Source of the DNA: Sphingomonas cremea
Lineage (GTDB): Bacteria; Pseudomonadota; Alphaproteobacteria; Sphingomonadales; Sphingomonadaceae
Direction of reading: 5' to 3'
DNA: 64,000 nt
NCBI RefSeq assembly: GCF_021502585.1
Contig: NZ_JAKFGM010000001.1
Location: 744,001-808,000 of the forward strand
Part shown: in pieces, positions 1-8,703 of the stretch
Position numbering within the stretch: the first letter of the stretch is position 1
Layout of the letters: every line of letters begins with the position of its first letter
The notes under the pieces: generated by a model
Told to the model about the DNA's origin: nothing
Databases searched by the model: none
What the model saw: the letters and a program-made list of their open reading frames with translations, nothing else
Translations under genes and position numbers: made by a program

Positions 1-1029
1 GGCAAGGGCCGCGTTCTGCTCACCAATCGCTCGGCGGAAACATTGCTCCGCCACGGCGATGAGAACATCGAAGGGCGGGAGTTGGCCGAGGTTTCCACCG
101 AACTGGCGGAATTCCTTAGCGGCGAGACGCGCGACGCTGACGTGTTGGTCCATTCGGCCGAGGGGCAACGAACGCTGGCGGTAAAGCGCATGCGCTATGC
201 CGATGGGTCGGTTCTGACGTTCGACGACATCACCGACCAGTTGAGCGACCAGCGCCGCGCCGCGTGGTCCGACATCGCCCGTCGTATTGCTCATGAGATC
301 AAAAACCCCCTTACTCCGATTCAACTCGCTGCCGAGCGATTGCAGCGGCGATATGGTGAGGAGGTAGCCTCCGATCCGGAAACCTTCACGCGATTAACGG
401 ACACCATCATTCGCCAGGTTGCCGACCTCAGGCGCATGGTAGACGAATTCTCCAACTTCGCGCGGATGCCCAAGCCGGTGTTCCGGGAAGAAAATGTGCA
501 TGAGATCGCGCGAGCGGCGCTTTTCCTGCACGAAGTCGCCCATCCGGGAATTTCGTTCAGCCTCGATCCCCCATCAGGTGACATTCGCCTGGTTTGCGAT
601 CGCCGCCAACTTAGCCAGGCGCTGACCAACATTGTCAAAAATGCAGTGGAAGCGATTGAATTGCGCAGAAATCGCGGCGAACCTAATCCTGACGGCGACC
701 GTATCGACCTATCCGTCCGGCGCGAGGCCGACCAGCTTGTATTCGACCTAACCGACACCGGCGTCGGCCTGCCACAGGATCGCGAGCGTCTGATGGAGCC
801 GTATATGACAACGCGGATCCGCGGCACTGGCCTCGGACTCGCGATCGTCAAGAAGATCGTCGAGGAACATCTTGGGGAGATCGCATTTCTCGACAGGCCA
901 GGGGGTGGAACCCGCGTTCGTATCGCATTCGACGCCGACCGGCTGGAAGCGCTTGCGACCGAGGAACCGCAAACATCGTTGGCAGGCCGTGGTGAAGATG
1001 ACGAATATGATGAGGAGGAACCCAGCTGA
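1..1029 (+). CDS. ntrY: NtrY-type sensor histidine kinase, C-terminal part (5' end outside window)
   Basis: Membrane sensor kinase of the NtrY/NtrX two-component pair, linked in Alphaproteobacteria to nitrogen and redox control. The reading frame is open from base 1, so the periplasmic, membrane and HAMP parts are missing and only the end of a PAS domain, the HisKA domain and the HATPase domain are visible. The phospho-acceptor His codon is at 292-294 within an HEIKNP H-box. An N-box (KNAVEAI) and the glycine boxes DTGVGL and GTGLGL follow. The stop overlaps the ntrX start (TGATG), so the two are translationally coupled. The acidic tail after the ATPase domain is ordinary. Confidence 0.93.
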   Translation, partial: GKGRVLLTNRSAETLLRHGDENIEGRELAEVSTELAEFLSGETRDADVLVHSAEGQRTLAVKRMRYADGSVLTFDDITDQLSDQRRAAWSDIARRIAHEIKNPLTPIQLAAERLQRRYGEEVASDPETFTRLTDTIIRQVADLRRMVDEFSNFARMPKPVFREENVHEIARAALFLHEVAHPGISFSLDPPSGDIRLVCDRRQLSQALTNIVKNAVEAIELRRNRGEPNPDGDRIDLSVRREADQLVFDLTDTGVGLPQDRERLMEPYMTTRIRGTGLGLAIVKKIVEEHLGEIAFLDRPGGGTRVRIAFDADRLEALATEEPQTSLAGRGEDDEYDEEEPS

Positions 1030-2408
1030 TGGCGCTTGAAGTGCTGGTCGTCGACGATGAAGCCGACATCCGCGAGCTCGTATCCGGGGTATTGGAGGAT
1101 GAGGGTTATGCGGTGCGCTCGGCTGCCGACAGCAGCGCGGCACTCGATGCAATCGACGATCGCCGGCCCAGCCTGGTGCTGCTCGATGTCTGGTTGCAGG
1201 GGTCGAAGATGGACGGCCTGCAACTGCTCGAGCAAATCAAGAAGCGCGACCCGACGTTGCCGATCCTGATGATTTCGGGGCACGGCAACCTCGACACCGC
1301 AGTGGCGGCGATCCGTGAAGGCGCAGTCGATTTCATCGAAAAGCCGTTCAAGGCGGATCGACTGCTGCACCTAGTGGGGCGCGCGACCGAAACCGATCGG
1401 CTGCGACGCGAGAATGCTACGCTCCGTCAGCAGGTGGGTCCTGACGACCAACTCGATGGTACTTCGGTGGCAATCAATACGGTGCGGGCAACGCTGAAAC
1501 GAGTGGCGCCGACAGGTAGCAGGGTGATGATCAACGGCCCGGCTGGGGTCGGCAAGGAAATCGCTGCCCGCATGATCCATAATTGGAGTCCGCGTGCCAG
1601 TGCGCCGTTCATCGTCCTGTCGGCAGCGATGATGAGTCCCGAGCGGGTGGAGGAGGAATTATTCGGTAGCGAGCAGGGCGGGGTGTCGCGCCCAGGATTG
1701 CTCGAGCAAGCGCATGGCGGAACCATCTTCCTCGATGAAATCGCCGACATGCCGCTTACCACCCAAGCCAAGATTTTGCGGGTGCTTACCGACCAAAGCT
1801 ATACGCGGGTCGGCGGCCAGCGGCCGGTCAAGGTGGACGTTCGGGTACTTTCGGCGACTTCTCGCAACCTGGCGGACGAGATAGCGGCGGGTCGATTCCG
1901 CGAAGATCTCTACTATCGCCTCAACGTGGTCCCCGTGAGGATTCCGCCCTTGCGGGAACGCCGCGAGGACATTCCCGAGCTGGTCAACCATTTCCTTGCC
2001 CGCTTCGCGGCCGAGAAGCGGATCCAGACACCGGAGCTGTCCAAGGAAGCAATGGCTGCTCTCCAGGCACACGACTGGCCTGGCAATGTCCGGCAGCTGC
2101 GCAACATCATCGAGCGGACGCTGATCCTGACCCCGGGCGACCGGGTAGGATGCATTGAGGTCGACTTGTTGCCGCCAGAGATTATCGACTCCCAGGGATC
2201 TGCCGGCCTGGGCGGGGCATCGATGGCCATCATGGGATCACCGCTGCGCGAAGCCAGGGAAAGCTTCGAGCGCGAATATCTCAAGATCCAGATCCGCAGA
2301 TTTTCGGGGAATATCTCGCGAACTGCCTCGTTTATCGGGATGGAACGCTCGGCGCTGCACCGGAAGCTCAAGGCCCTCGGACTTGGCGACAAGCGCGATG
2401 AGGATTAA
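1029..2408 (+). CDS. ntrX: NtrX-type response regulator (receiver - AAA+ - Fis-like HTH)
   Basis: Response regulator partner of NtrY, 459 residues. An N-terminal receiver carries the phospho-acceptor Asp near residue 54 (LLDVW) and the conserved Lys in EKPFK. A central AAA+ domain has Walker A GPAGVGKE and Walker [11 protein letters not shown]-terminal Fis-type helix-turn-helix ends the protein. The segment that normally carries the sigma54-contacting GAFTGA loop (roughly residues 210-225) instead reads [14 protein letters not shown], so the loop is absent. This is known for alphaproteobacterial NtrX and argues against classical sigma54 activation. The start overlaps the ntrY stop and hfq follows 8 bases later. 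Confidence 0.94.
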   Translation: MALEVLVVDDEADIRELVSGVLEDEGYAVRSAADSSAALDAIDDRRPSLVLLDVWLQGSKMDGLQLLEQIKKRDPTLPILMISGHGNLDTAVAAIREGAVDFIEKPFKADRLLHLVGRATETDRLRRENATLRQQVGPDDQLDGTSVAINTVRATLKRVAPTGSRVMINGPAGVGKEIAARMIHNWSPRASAPFIVLSAAMMSPERVEEELFGSEQGGVSRPGLLEQAHGGTIFLDEIADMPLTTQAKILRVLTDQSYTRVGGQRPVKVDVRVLSATSRNLADEIAAGRFREDLYYRLNVVPVRIPPLRERREDIPELVNHFLARFAAEKRIQTPELSKEAMAALQAHDWPGNVRQLRNIIERTLILTPGDRVGCIEVDLLPPEIIDSQGSAGLGGASMAIMGSPLREARESFEREYLKIQIRRFSGNISRTASFIGMERSALHRKLKALGLGDKRDED

Positions 2409-2416
2409 TCACAATA

Positions 2417-2908
2417 ATGGCTGACAAAGCGCTGAGCCTGCAGGATCAATTCCTGAATTCAATTCGCCGATCGAAGGTCCCGGTGACAATCTTCCTGGTG
2501 AAAGGCGTCAAGCTGCAGGGGATTGTCACCTGGTTTGACCCCTTTTCGCTGCTGCTCCGTCGCGATGGTAGCGCCCAGCTGGTCTACAAGCATGGTATCT
2601 CTACCATCATGCCCGCACAGCCGCCCGCTGACCTGGAACTTTCGACAGGTGGGGAAGGGGGCAATGGAAAGAAACCAATGCTTCAGGACCTGTTCCTGCA
2701 AGCGGCATCGCGCGAGCGGGAGCCGATGACGGTATTCCTCGTCAATGGCGTAATGTTGCAGGGCGCAGTGGCGGGGTTCGACCAGTTTTCACTGGTGCTT
2801 GAACGCGGCGGGCAGGTCCAGCTTGTCTATAAGCACGCCATTTCGACCATGCAGCCGGGTCATCCGCTCAATCTGGGGGGTGAAACCAACCCGGGGGACG
2901 ACGACTGA
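2417..2908 (+). CDS. hfq: Tandem-domain Hfq RNA chaperone
   Basis: RNA chaperone that pairs small RNAs with mRNAs. At 163 residues it is about twice a normal Hfq, and two complete Sm domains are visible. The first (about residues 8-68) starts LQDQFLN and ends [10 protein letters not shown]. The second (about 90-150) starts LQDLFLQ and ends [10 protein letters not shown]. Both keep the Sm2 YKH motif and the proximal-face Gln. They are joined by a Gly-rich linker and followed by a short acidic tail. A trimer of this protein could rebuild the six-fold ring; that is inference. It sits between ntrX and hflX, the usual alphaproteobacterial neighbourhood. Confidence 0.93.
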   Translation: MADKALSLQDQFLNSIRRSKVPVTIFLVKGVKLQGIVTWFDPFSLLLRRDGSAQLVYKHGISTIMPAQPPADLELSTGGEGGNGKKPMLQDLFLQAASREREPMTVFLVNGVMLQGAVAGFDQFSLVLERGGQVQLVYKHAISTMQPGHPLNLGGETNPGDDD

Positions 2909-2958
2909 GCGTTTTCAATCGTAGCGATGACAGTGGCGTAACGCGCGGCGAGCGTGCC

Positions 2959-4203
2959 GTGCTCGTCGTGCCCGAACGGGTTGGGGATGGGGGGCTGCGC
3001 TCGGTGGAAGCCCGGGTCGAAGAGGCCGCTGGCCTTGCCGAGGCGATCGGAATCGATGTGGTCGCCCGCCGTTCCTTCCGCCTCCGCCAGATCAGGCCCG
3101 CGAGCTTGTTCGGCAAAGGACAGGCTGAGGAAGTTGCCGGTCTCGCAGAGGCGCATGAAGCCACGCTACTGGTTGTCGACGCCGCGCTGACGCCAGTCCA
3201 GCAGAAGACGCTGGAGGATCTGACCAAATGCAAGGTCATCGACCGTACTGGCCTGATCCTCGAAATATTCGGTGAACGGGCCGCGACAGCCGAAGGGCGA
3301 TTGCAGGTCGAGTTGGCCCATCTCGATTATCAGGCGGGACGGCTGGTCCGCAGTTGGACCCACCTCGAACGCCAGCGGGGCGGCTTCGGCTTTCTCGGTG
3401 GTCCGGGCGAAACCCAGATAGAGGCCGACCGCCGGCTGATCCGTGATCGGATGGCCCGAATCCGCCGCGAGCTCGACCAGGTTCGTCGCACGCGCGGGCT
3501 GCATCGCGGCCGGCGGCAGAGGGCGCCCTGGCCGGTGATTGCCCTGGTCGGCTATACCAATGCAGGCAAATCGACGCTGTTTAACCGCATGACGCAAGCG
3601 TCGGTAATGGCTGAGGACCTGCTGTTCGCGACACTCGATCCGACGATGCGCCAGGTGAACATCCCTGGCTTTGACAAGGCGATATTGTCCGACACCGTTG
3701 GATTTGTTTCCAACCTGCCGACTGAGCTGGTGGCGGCATTTCGGGCAACTTTGGAGGAAGTGTCGGCTGCGGACCTTATCCTTCACGTGCGTGACATCGC
3801 TCACCCCGACAGCGAGGCGCAGGCCGCGGACGTCGAGACGGTGCTGTCGTCCCTCGGGCTGGCGGAGGAGGATTCGCCGCCGCGGCTTGAGGTCTGGAAC
3901 AAGCTTGACCTGCTCTCCCAGGGCGAAAGGGACGAAGCCCTGGGTGAAGCGAAAAGGCGCGACGATGTGGTGGCTGTTAGCGCATTAACCGGGGAAGGTG
4001 TTGACGAGCTAAGGGAAACGATCTCTCACCTGCTCCATTCAGGCTCGCAGACCCACCACATCCGCCTCAACGCGGGCGATGGGACGCGCATCGCATGGCT
4101 CCATGCGCGCGGAGAGGTGATCGAGCAGCTATCGGACGGGGACCAACTCCAACTCGAAGTGAAGCTAAGCCCGGAAAACTGGGCCAGGTTCGAGCGGCTT
4201 TAG
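2959..4203 (+). CDS. hflX: Ribosome-associated GTPase HflX (true start possibly CTG 2905)
   Basis: Translation-factor GTPase that binds the 50S subunit and splits stalled ribosomes. An N-terminal HflX domain precedes a Gly-rich linker and a GTPase domain with G1 GYTNAGKST, G3 DTVGF and G4 NKLD. The first standard start is GTG 2959 (414 residues), but similarity to known HflX N-termini (an FNR...GERAVLV stretch) begins before it. The only start-like codon upstream is CTG 2905, which overlaps the hfq stop and has a GGGGGA element just ahead. An in-frame stop lies at 2881-2883. The gene ends head-on against mazG with a 4-base overlap. Confidence 0.93.
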   Translation: MLVVPERVGDGGLRSVEARVEEAAGLAEAIGIDVVARRSFRLRQIRPASLFGKGQAEEVAGLAEAHEATLLVVDAALTPVQQKTLEDLTKCKVIDRTGLILEIFGERAATAEGRLQVELAHLDYQAGRLVRSWTHLERQRGGFGFLGGPGETQIEADRRLIRDRMARIRRELDQVRRTRGLHRGRRQRAPWPVIALVGYTNAGKSTLFNRMTQASVMAEDLLFATLDPTMRQVNIPGFDKAILSDTVGFVSNLPTELVAAFRATLEEVSAADLILHVRDIAHPDSEAQAADVETVLSSLGLAEEDSPPRLEVWNKLDLLSQGERDEALGEAKRRDDVVAVSALTGEGVDELRETISHLLHSGSQTHHIRLNAGDGTRIAWLHARGEVIEQLSDGDQLQLEVKLSPENWARFERL

Positions 4204-4931
4204 GCTTTTTTTGCCTCGACCCAGAGCGCTTCCATTTCGGCCAGACTCATTTGCTGGAAGCCGGGCGTCGCCTCGATTGCACGAAAGCGCTTTTCAAATT
4301 TGCGATTGGCCTTACGCAGTGCTTCTTCCGGGTCAATTTTAAGATGACGTGCGAAGTTTACAGCGGCGAAAAGCAGATCGCCGACCTCCTCCTCAAGCTC
4401 ATCGGCCGGAGCTTCGGCAATTTCGTCCAGTTCTTCGCGAATCTTGGCCTTGGGGCCTTCGATATCGGGCCAATCGAAACCCGTTTGCGCCGCGCGTTTC
4501 TGCAACTTGGCAGCCCGTTCCAGGGCAGGCAGTGCTTGAGCGACGCCGGCAAGCGCACTTTTGTCGGGATTCTTGGACCGTTCTTCGGCCTTGATGACCT
4601 CCCAAAGATGATGACCGCCTTCCTGCGCATCGCCGAAGATATGGGGATGGCGCCGCTCGAGCTTGTCGGAAATGCCGTTCAGAACGTCGGCAAGCGAGAA
4701 ATGACCGGCTTCCTCGGCCATCCGGGCATGAAACACGACTTGCAGTTGTAGATCGCCAAGCTCGTCGACCAAGCTGTCCATATCGCGGCGATTGATCGCG
4801 TCGGCCACTTCGTAAGCCTCTTCGATGGTGTAGGGCGCGATCGTTTCGAAGGTTTGCACGCTGTCCCATTCGCATCCGCTGACCGGGTCGCGGAGCCGCT
4901 TCATAATGTCGACCAGTCGTTCCAGGCTCAT
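4200..4931 (-). CDS. mazG: Nucleoside triphosphate pyrophosphohydrolase MazG
   Basis: House-cleaning enzyme hydrolysing (d)NTPs to monophosphates and pyrophosphate. Two MazG repeats are visible: the first with EEAYEV and DELGDLQLQ, the second with DEIAEA and EEEVGDLLF, giving the acidic metal-binding helices of the family. The ATG at 4931 is preferred (243 residues) because a GGAGG ribosome site precedes it closely; a GTG at 4967 would only add a weak extension. The stop overlaps the convergent hflX stop. An AT-rich palindrome about 65 bases upstream may belong to its promoter. Confidence 0.94.
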   Translation of the reverse strand: MSLERLVDIMKRLRDPVSGCEWDSVQTFETIAPYTIEEAYEVADAINRRDMDSLVDELGDLQLQVVFHARMAEEAGHFSLADVLNGISDKLERRHPHIFGDAQEGGHHLWEVIKAEERSKNPDKSALAGVAQALPALERAAKLQKRAAQTGFDWPDIEGPKAKIREELDEIAEAPADELEEEVGDLLFAAVNFARHLKIDPEEALRKANRKFEKRFRAIEATPGFQQMSLAEMEALWVEAKKA

Positions 4932-4993
4932 TGGTCCTCCAAAGCTTCGGAGAAGGCCTTTAGCCACTCCGCTGGCTGCAATCTCTGAGTATG

Positions 4994-5007
4994 ATAATAT
5001 ATATTAT
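4994..5007. promoter_or_regulatory. AT-rich perfect palindrome upstream of mazG
   Basis: Fourteen bases reading ATAATATATATTAT form a perfect palindrome of A and T only, in the 118-base gap between mazG and the aspartyl protease gene, both read leftward. It could be an operator or a -10 region for mazG. No partner regulator can be named. Confidence 0.35.
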
Positions 5008-5049
5008 GTAAAGTAATAGGATGATGTACAGGGGGCTTTGCGTCGCCTC

Positions 5050-5637
5050 TCAGCTCTGAAGGACCAACCACCGGCCTTCGACCCCCCAGCGTTCCAGCGT
5101 CGACAGATAGTTCATTCCAAGCACGTTCAAATCGTCATGGTCAGCAACGTGCAGCCCAATATTGCTGCGCTCGATCGGACCGATTGCAAGACTGTCGGCC
5201 CGAGCCGACGCGACACGCAGCATGCCGTTGCCAGTTCGGACGACCTGGTTGCGGCTGCTGCTGACGGCCACGCCGGCATCTTCCGCAGTGTCACGACCGA
5301 TCGTCGTCATGGTGGCACCACTATCGACCAGAAATTTGACCGGAACGCCGTTAAGTGAAGCCTGGACCCAGAAATGGCCGTCGATCGCCATCGGAATCCG
5401 AACTTCTCTGCCTTCAACCACCGGTTCACCTGTGGCTTCGGCCTTGAGCCGCTGCGCAACATATCCAAGGTCGTCTCGGAAAGTGAACAGAACGAAGCCC
5501 GCGGTAAAAATCGCGACCCACGCCAAAGCCATTGTTGCCAGCCGCGCAAAGCGCTCACGCCTGGCGATCAGCCCTCCTGCGACGAGCATCATCGCCATAA
5601 GCAAGTAAAGGCTGCCGAGCATCCAATCGTTGGTCAA
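5050..5637 (-). CDS. Membrane-anchored retropepsin-like aspartyl protease (clan AA, TIGR02281 type)
   Basis: Predicted single-domain aspartic protease of 195 residues. Two hydrophobic segments (about residues 8-24 and 32-51) anchor it. The C-terminal half has the retroviral-type active site LVDSGATMTTI with the catalytic Asp in DSGA, and a later LGMNYL motif typical of the family. Such proteins must dimerise to be active. The start codon overlaps the stop of the upstream MBL-hydrolase gene, so it is the last gene of the metG-tatD-MBL run. Its substrate is unknown. Confidence 0.82.
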   Translation of the reverse strand: MTNDWMLGSLYLLMAMMLVAGGLIARRERFARLATMALAWVAIFTAGFVLFTFRDDLGYVAQRLKAEATGEPVVEGREVRIPMAIDGHFWVQASLNGVPVKFLVDSGATMTTIGRDTAEDAGVAVSSSRNQVVRTGNGMLRVASARADSLAIGPIERSNIGLHVADHDDLNVLGMNYLSTLERWGVEGRWLVLQS

Positions 5638-6398
5638 AGCGTCACTTCCTGGCCGTCAAATGCGGGTTCCGCCCAATCCGGCAGCTCCGCGATCAGCGTG
5701 GCATAATCCATGCTTTTGTCGAGATGGGTCAGGAGCAATTGCCCGACCCCCAGTTCGCGGGCCCAACCTAGCACGGCATCGAGATGCGCATGGGTCGGAT
5801 GAGGCTCTCTCCGCAGGCAATCGCAGATCCAGACATCGAGCCCTTCATACATAACTGCCATGTCTGGCGAAAATTCATGAAAATCAATCGCATAACCGAA
5901 CGACCGGTCTCGCTCGTCAACCCGGATGCCAAGCGAAGTGATTCCTCCGTGAGGCTGGTCGACGAAACGAAGCATTGCCTCCCCCAGAGCCAAGCGATCG
6001 TCGATCGCCACCGGCGTGATTGATGGCGAATAAAAGGGAGTTCCTTCAAAAGCATAAGCGAACCGCTTGCCAAGGAGGCGCAACGTATCGGCGCGCGCAT
6101 GGAGTGGTACCGGCCAGCCTAGCTGATGAGCAACTTGCCTCAGATCATCGATTCCGTGGCAATGATCCGCATGGTCGTGGGTCACAATTACCCGATCCAC
6201 AATGGCAGTGTCGGCCGCAAGAAGCTGCTCGCGCAGGTCGGGTCCGCAATCAATCAGCAGCCGCTCGCCAGCACTTTCGACCAGGATGGACGAGCGCGTA
6301 CGACGGTTCCTGGGCTCATCGGGATCGCAATTGCCCCAATCATTCCCGATCCGCGGAACGCCGGACGATGCCCCGCAGCCCAGGATCCGGACTTTCAC
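5634..6398 (-). CDS. MBL-fold metallohydrolase (PhnP/lactamase-B type)
   Basis: Metallo-beta-lactamase-fold hydrolase, 254 residues, probably a phosphodiesterase of the PhnP-like group. It begins MKVRILGCGASSGVPR, a hallmark of this family, and has the metal-binding motif THDHADH near residues 74-80. Further His and Asp ligands follow, including GYAIDFHEF and HAHLD. Overlapping start and stop codons with tatD upstream and with the protease gene downstream indicate one operon. A tatD-MBL pair next to metG is common in Alphaproteobacteria. The physiological substrate cannot be read from sequence. Confidence 0.88.
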   Translation of the reverse strand: MKVRILGCGASSGVPRIGNDWGNCDPDEPRNRRTRSSILVESAGERLLIDCGPDLREQLLAADTAIVDRVIVTHDHADHCHGIDDLRQVAHQLGWPVPLHARADTLRLLGKRFAYAFEGTPFYSPSITPVAIDDRLALGEAMLRFVDQPHGGITSLGIRVDERDRSFGYAIDFHEFSPDMAVMYEGLDVWICDCLRREPHPTHAHLDAVLGWARELGVGQLLLTHLDKSMDYATLIAELPDWAEPAFDGQEVTL

Positions 6399-7174
6399 GC
6401 GGCGGCTTTTCCGAACAGCTTGAAGAAGTTGGCGGTGGTCGCTTCGGCGAGCTCGTCGAGCGGTTCATCACGCAACTCGGCCAGGAATGCGGCGGTGTCT
6501 GCAACGAACGCAGGCTCGCACGTCTGGCCTCGATGCGGGACCGGTGCAAGGAAGGGAGAATCCGTTTCGACCAGCAGGCGGTCTTGTGGGATCGCCTTTG
6601 CCACCTCCTGCAAGTCCTTGGCATTCTTGAAGGTCACAATGCCGGAGATGGAAATATAGAAGCCGAGGCCAAGTGCAGTCCGGGCCAGGTCGGCGGTGCC
6701 GGTGAAGCAATGCAGGACGCCGGCAACGCCCCCCTTCCCGACTTCCCGGGAAAGAATCTCCGCAGTGTCGGCTTCCGCCTCCCTTGTATGCACAATCAGC
6801 GGCAGCCCGGTTGTCCGCGCCGCCTCGATATGCGCCTGGAAGCGCTCCCGCTGCGCCGAGCGATCCGACTTGTCGTAATAATAGTCGAGACCGCATTCCC
6901 CGATCGCGATCACGCGGGGATGCGCCGCCGCTTCGGCAAGTGCCGTGGCGCCGAGATCGGGATGGGCATCTGCCTCGTGGGGATGGACGCCAATGCTAGC
7001 CCATACGTCATCATTGCGCTCGGCCGCCCCGACCACATCGGCCCACTCGCTCTGGCGGGTAGAAATATTGAGGAAACCGCCAATTCCGCGCTTCCGCGCA
7101 TTGGCCAGCACTTCCTCCTGCCGCTCGGCGAGGCCGGCGTAATTGAGGTGGCAGTGGCTGTCGATCAGCTTCAT
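6395..7174 (-). CDS. tatD: TatD-family metal-dependent deoxyribonuclease
   Basis: TIM-barrel metal-dependent hydrolase of the TatD/YcfH group, 259 residues, the usual length. The metal motif DSHCHL is at residues 5-10. It continues with GVHPHEAD, GECGLDYYYD, VHTREAE, and ETDSPFLAP near the C-terminus, all diagnostic. Members are 3'-5' DNA exonucleases or related phosphoesterases. The start overlaps the metG stop by 4 bases and the stop overlaps the MBL-hydrolase start by 4 bases. Confidence 0.93.
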   Translation of the reverse strand: MKLIDSHCHLNYAGLAERQEEVLANARKRGIGGFLNISTRQSEWADVVGAAERNDDVWASIGVHPHEADAHPDLGATALAEAAAHPRVIAIGECGLDYYYDKSDRSAQRERFQAHIEAARTTGLPLIVHTREAEADTAEILSREVGKGGVAGVLHCFTGTADLARTALGLGFYISISGIVTFKNAKDLQEVAKAIPQDRLLVETDSPFLAPVPHRGQTCEPAFVADTAAFLAELRDEPLDELAEATTANFFKLFGKAAA

Positions 7175-8679
7175 GCCGCCGCTTCCTCCTCCTCGCCAAG
7201 TTCGAGGCGCGGGAAGATCGGTGTCGGTTGGGCGATCGGATTTCCATCCTTGCCGCTGTCGATCAACGCAATCAGCTTCTCGGCGGACGCAGGGATCACG
7301 GGCTTCACTGCCTCAGCCAATTCCCGAACTGCCACGACCAGCGTGCCGAGCACGGCCGCCATACGCTCAGGGTCGGTTTTCTTGAGCGCCCAAGGTGCGG
7401 CGGTATCGATATATGCGTTGCAGGCGAACACTGCGCCCATCCACGCCTCCAGCCCAGCCGAGAATGCGAACTGGTCAAACTCCGCGGCCAGCGTCTCGCA
7501 AGCCTGGCGAACCTGATCAAGCAATGCCCGGTCTTCGTCGGCTTCCCCGGCCGCAGGAAGAACAGCGCCCAAATTCTTGAAAACCATCGATAGACTGCGC
7601 TGGGCCAGGTTGCCGAAGCTGTTCGCCAGCTCACTGTTAACGCGGTTGACGATCGCTTCGCGGCTATAGCTGCCATCCTGCCCGAAGCTGATCTCGCGCA
7701 GCAGGAAATAGCGCAGCTGGTCGACCCCAAAGTCGGCTGCCAGGTCCATGGGATCGACCACATTGCCGAGTGATTTCGACATTTTCTCGCCGCGCGCGAG
7801 GAGGAAGCCATGGCCGAACACCTGCTTGGGCAGCGGCAGGTTCGCGGACATCAGGAAGGCCGGCCAATAGACCGCATGAAAGCGGACGATATCCTTGCCG
7901 ATCAGATGGACATCCGCGGGCCAGAAACGCGCATACTCTCCCTCCCGCTCGGGGAAGCCTACTCCCGTCATGTAGGTGGTTAGCGCGTCGACCCAGACGT
8001 ACATGACGTGGCCCGGCGATCCAGGCACCGGCACGCCCCAATCGAAGCTGGTGCGCGAAACGCTTAGGTCCTTTAGTCCGCCTTCCACGAACCGGACGAC
8101 TTCGTTGCGGCGGCTCTCGGGCCGGATGAAGTCCGGATTGTCGCGGTAGAGGCTAAGCAGGCGATCCTGATATTTCGATAGGCGGAAGAACCAAGTTTCC
8201 TCCGTGGTCCATTCAACCGGCGTGCCCTGGGGCGAAAGCCGTTCGCCCCCGTCCCCGTCGATCAGCTCGCTCTCGTCGTAGAACGCCTCGTCCCGGACCG
8301 AATACCAACCCTCATATCGGTCGAGATAGAGGTCGCCGGCCTTCTCCATCGCCTTCCAAATCGCAACGCTCGCCTCATAATGTCGAGGTTCCGTGGTTCG
8401 GACGAATGCATCATAGCTGATATTTAAATCGTCGCACATCTTACGGAAATAGCCCGACATTTCGTCGGCATACTCGAGCGTATCGCGACCTTCCGCGCGG
8501 GCCGTTTGGACCATCTTCAGCCCATGTTCGTCGGTCCCGGTAACCAGCCGCACGTCGCGACCCTGGGCGCGGCGAAAACGAGCCATGGCGTCGGCGGCGA
8601 TCGCCTCATAGGCGTGGCCAATGTGCGGCTTGCCGTTTGGATAGCTGATCGCGGTCGTGATGTAATAGGGCTCGGCCAT
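7171..8679 (-). CDS. metG: Methionyl-tRNA synthetase
   Basis: Class I aminoacyl-tRNA synthetase charging tRNA-Met; 502 residues. The HIGH-type motif appears as PHIGHAY near residue 20 and the KMSKS loop as EKMSKSLGN near residue 297. It is the short form: no C-terminal EMAP/tRNA-binding domain follows the anticodon-binding helices, as in many Alphaproteobacteria. It lies downstream of holB and upstream of tatD, with which it shares a 4-base overlap, so all three are probably co-transcribed. Confidence 0.97.
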   Translation of the reverse strand: MAEPYYITTAISYPNGKPHIGHAYEAIAADAMARFRRAQGRDVRLVTGTDEHGLKMVQTARAEGRDTLEYADEMSGYFRKMCDDLNISYDAFVRTTEPRHYEASVAIWKAMEKAGDLYLDRYEGWYSVRDEAFYDESELIDGDGGERLSPQGTPVEWTTEETWFFRLSKYQDRLLSLYRDNPDFIRPESRRNEVVRFVEGGLKDLSVSRTSFDWGVPVPGSPGHVMYVWVDALTTYMTGVGFPEREGEYARFWPADVHLIGKDIVRFHAVYWPAFLMSANLPLPKQVFGHGFLLARGEKMSKSLGNVVDPMDLAADFGVDQLRYFLLREISFGQDGSYSREAIVNRVNSELANSFGNLAQRSLSMVFKNLGAVLPAAGEADEDRALLDQVRQACETLAAEFDQFAFSAGLEAWMGAVFACNAYIDTAAPWALKKTDPERMAAVLGTLVVAVRELAEAVKPVIPASAEKLIALIDSGKDGNPIAQPTPIFPRLELGEEEEAAA

Positions 8680-8703
8680 GGCCCTGCCCCTAGCGGCCTC
8701 GCC

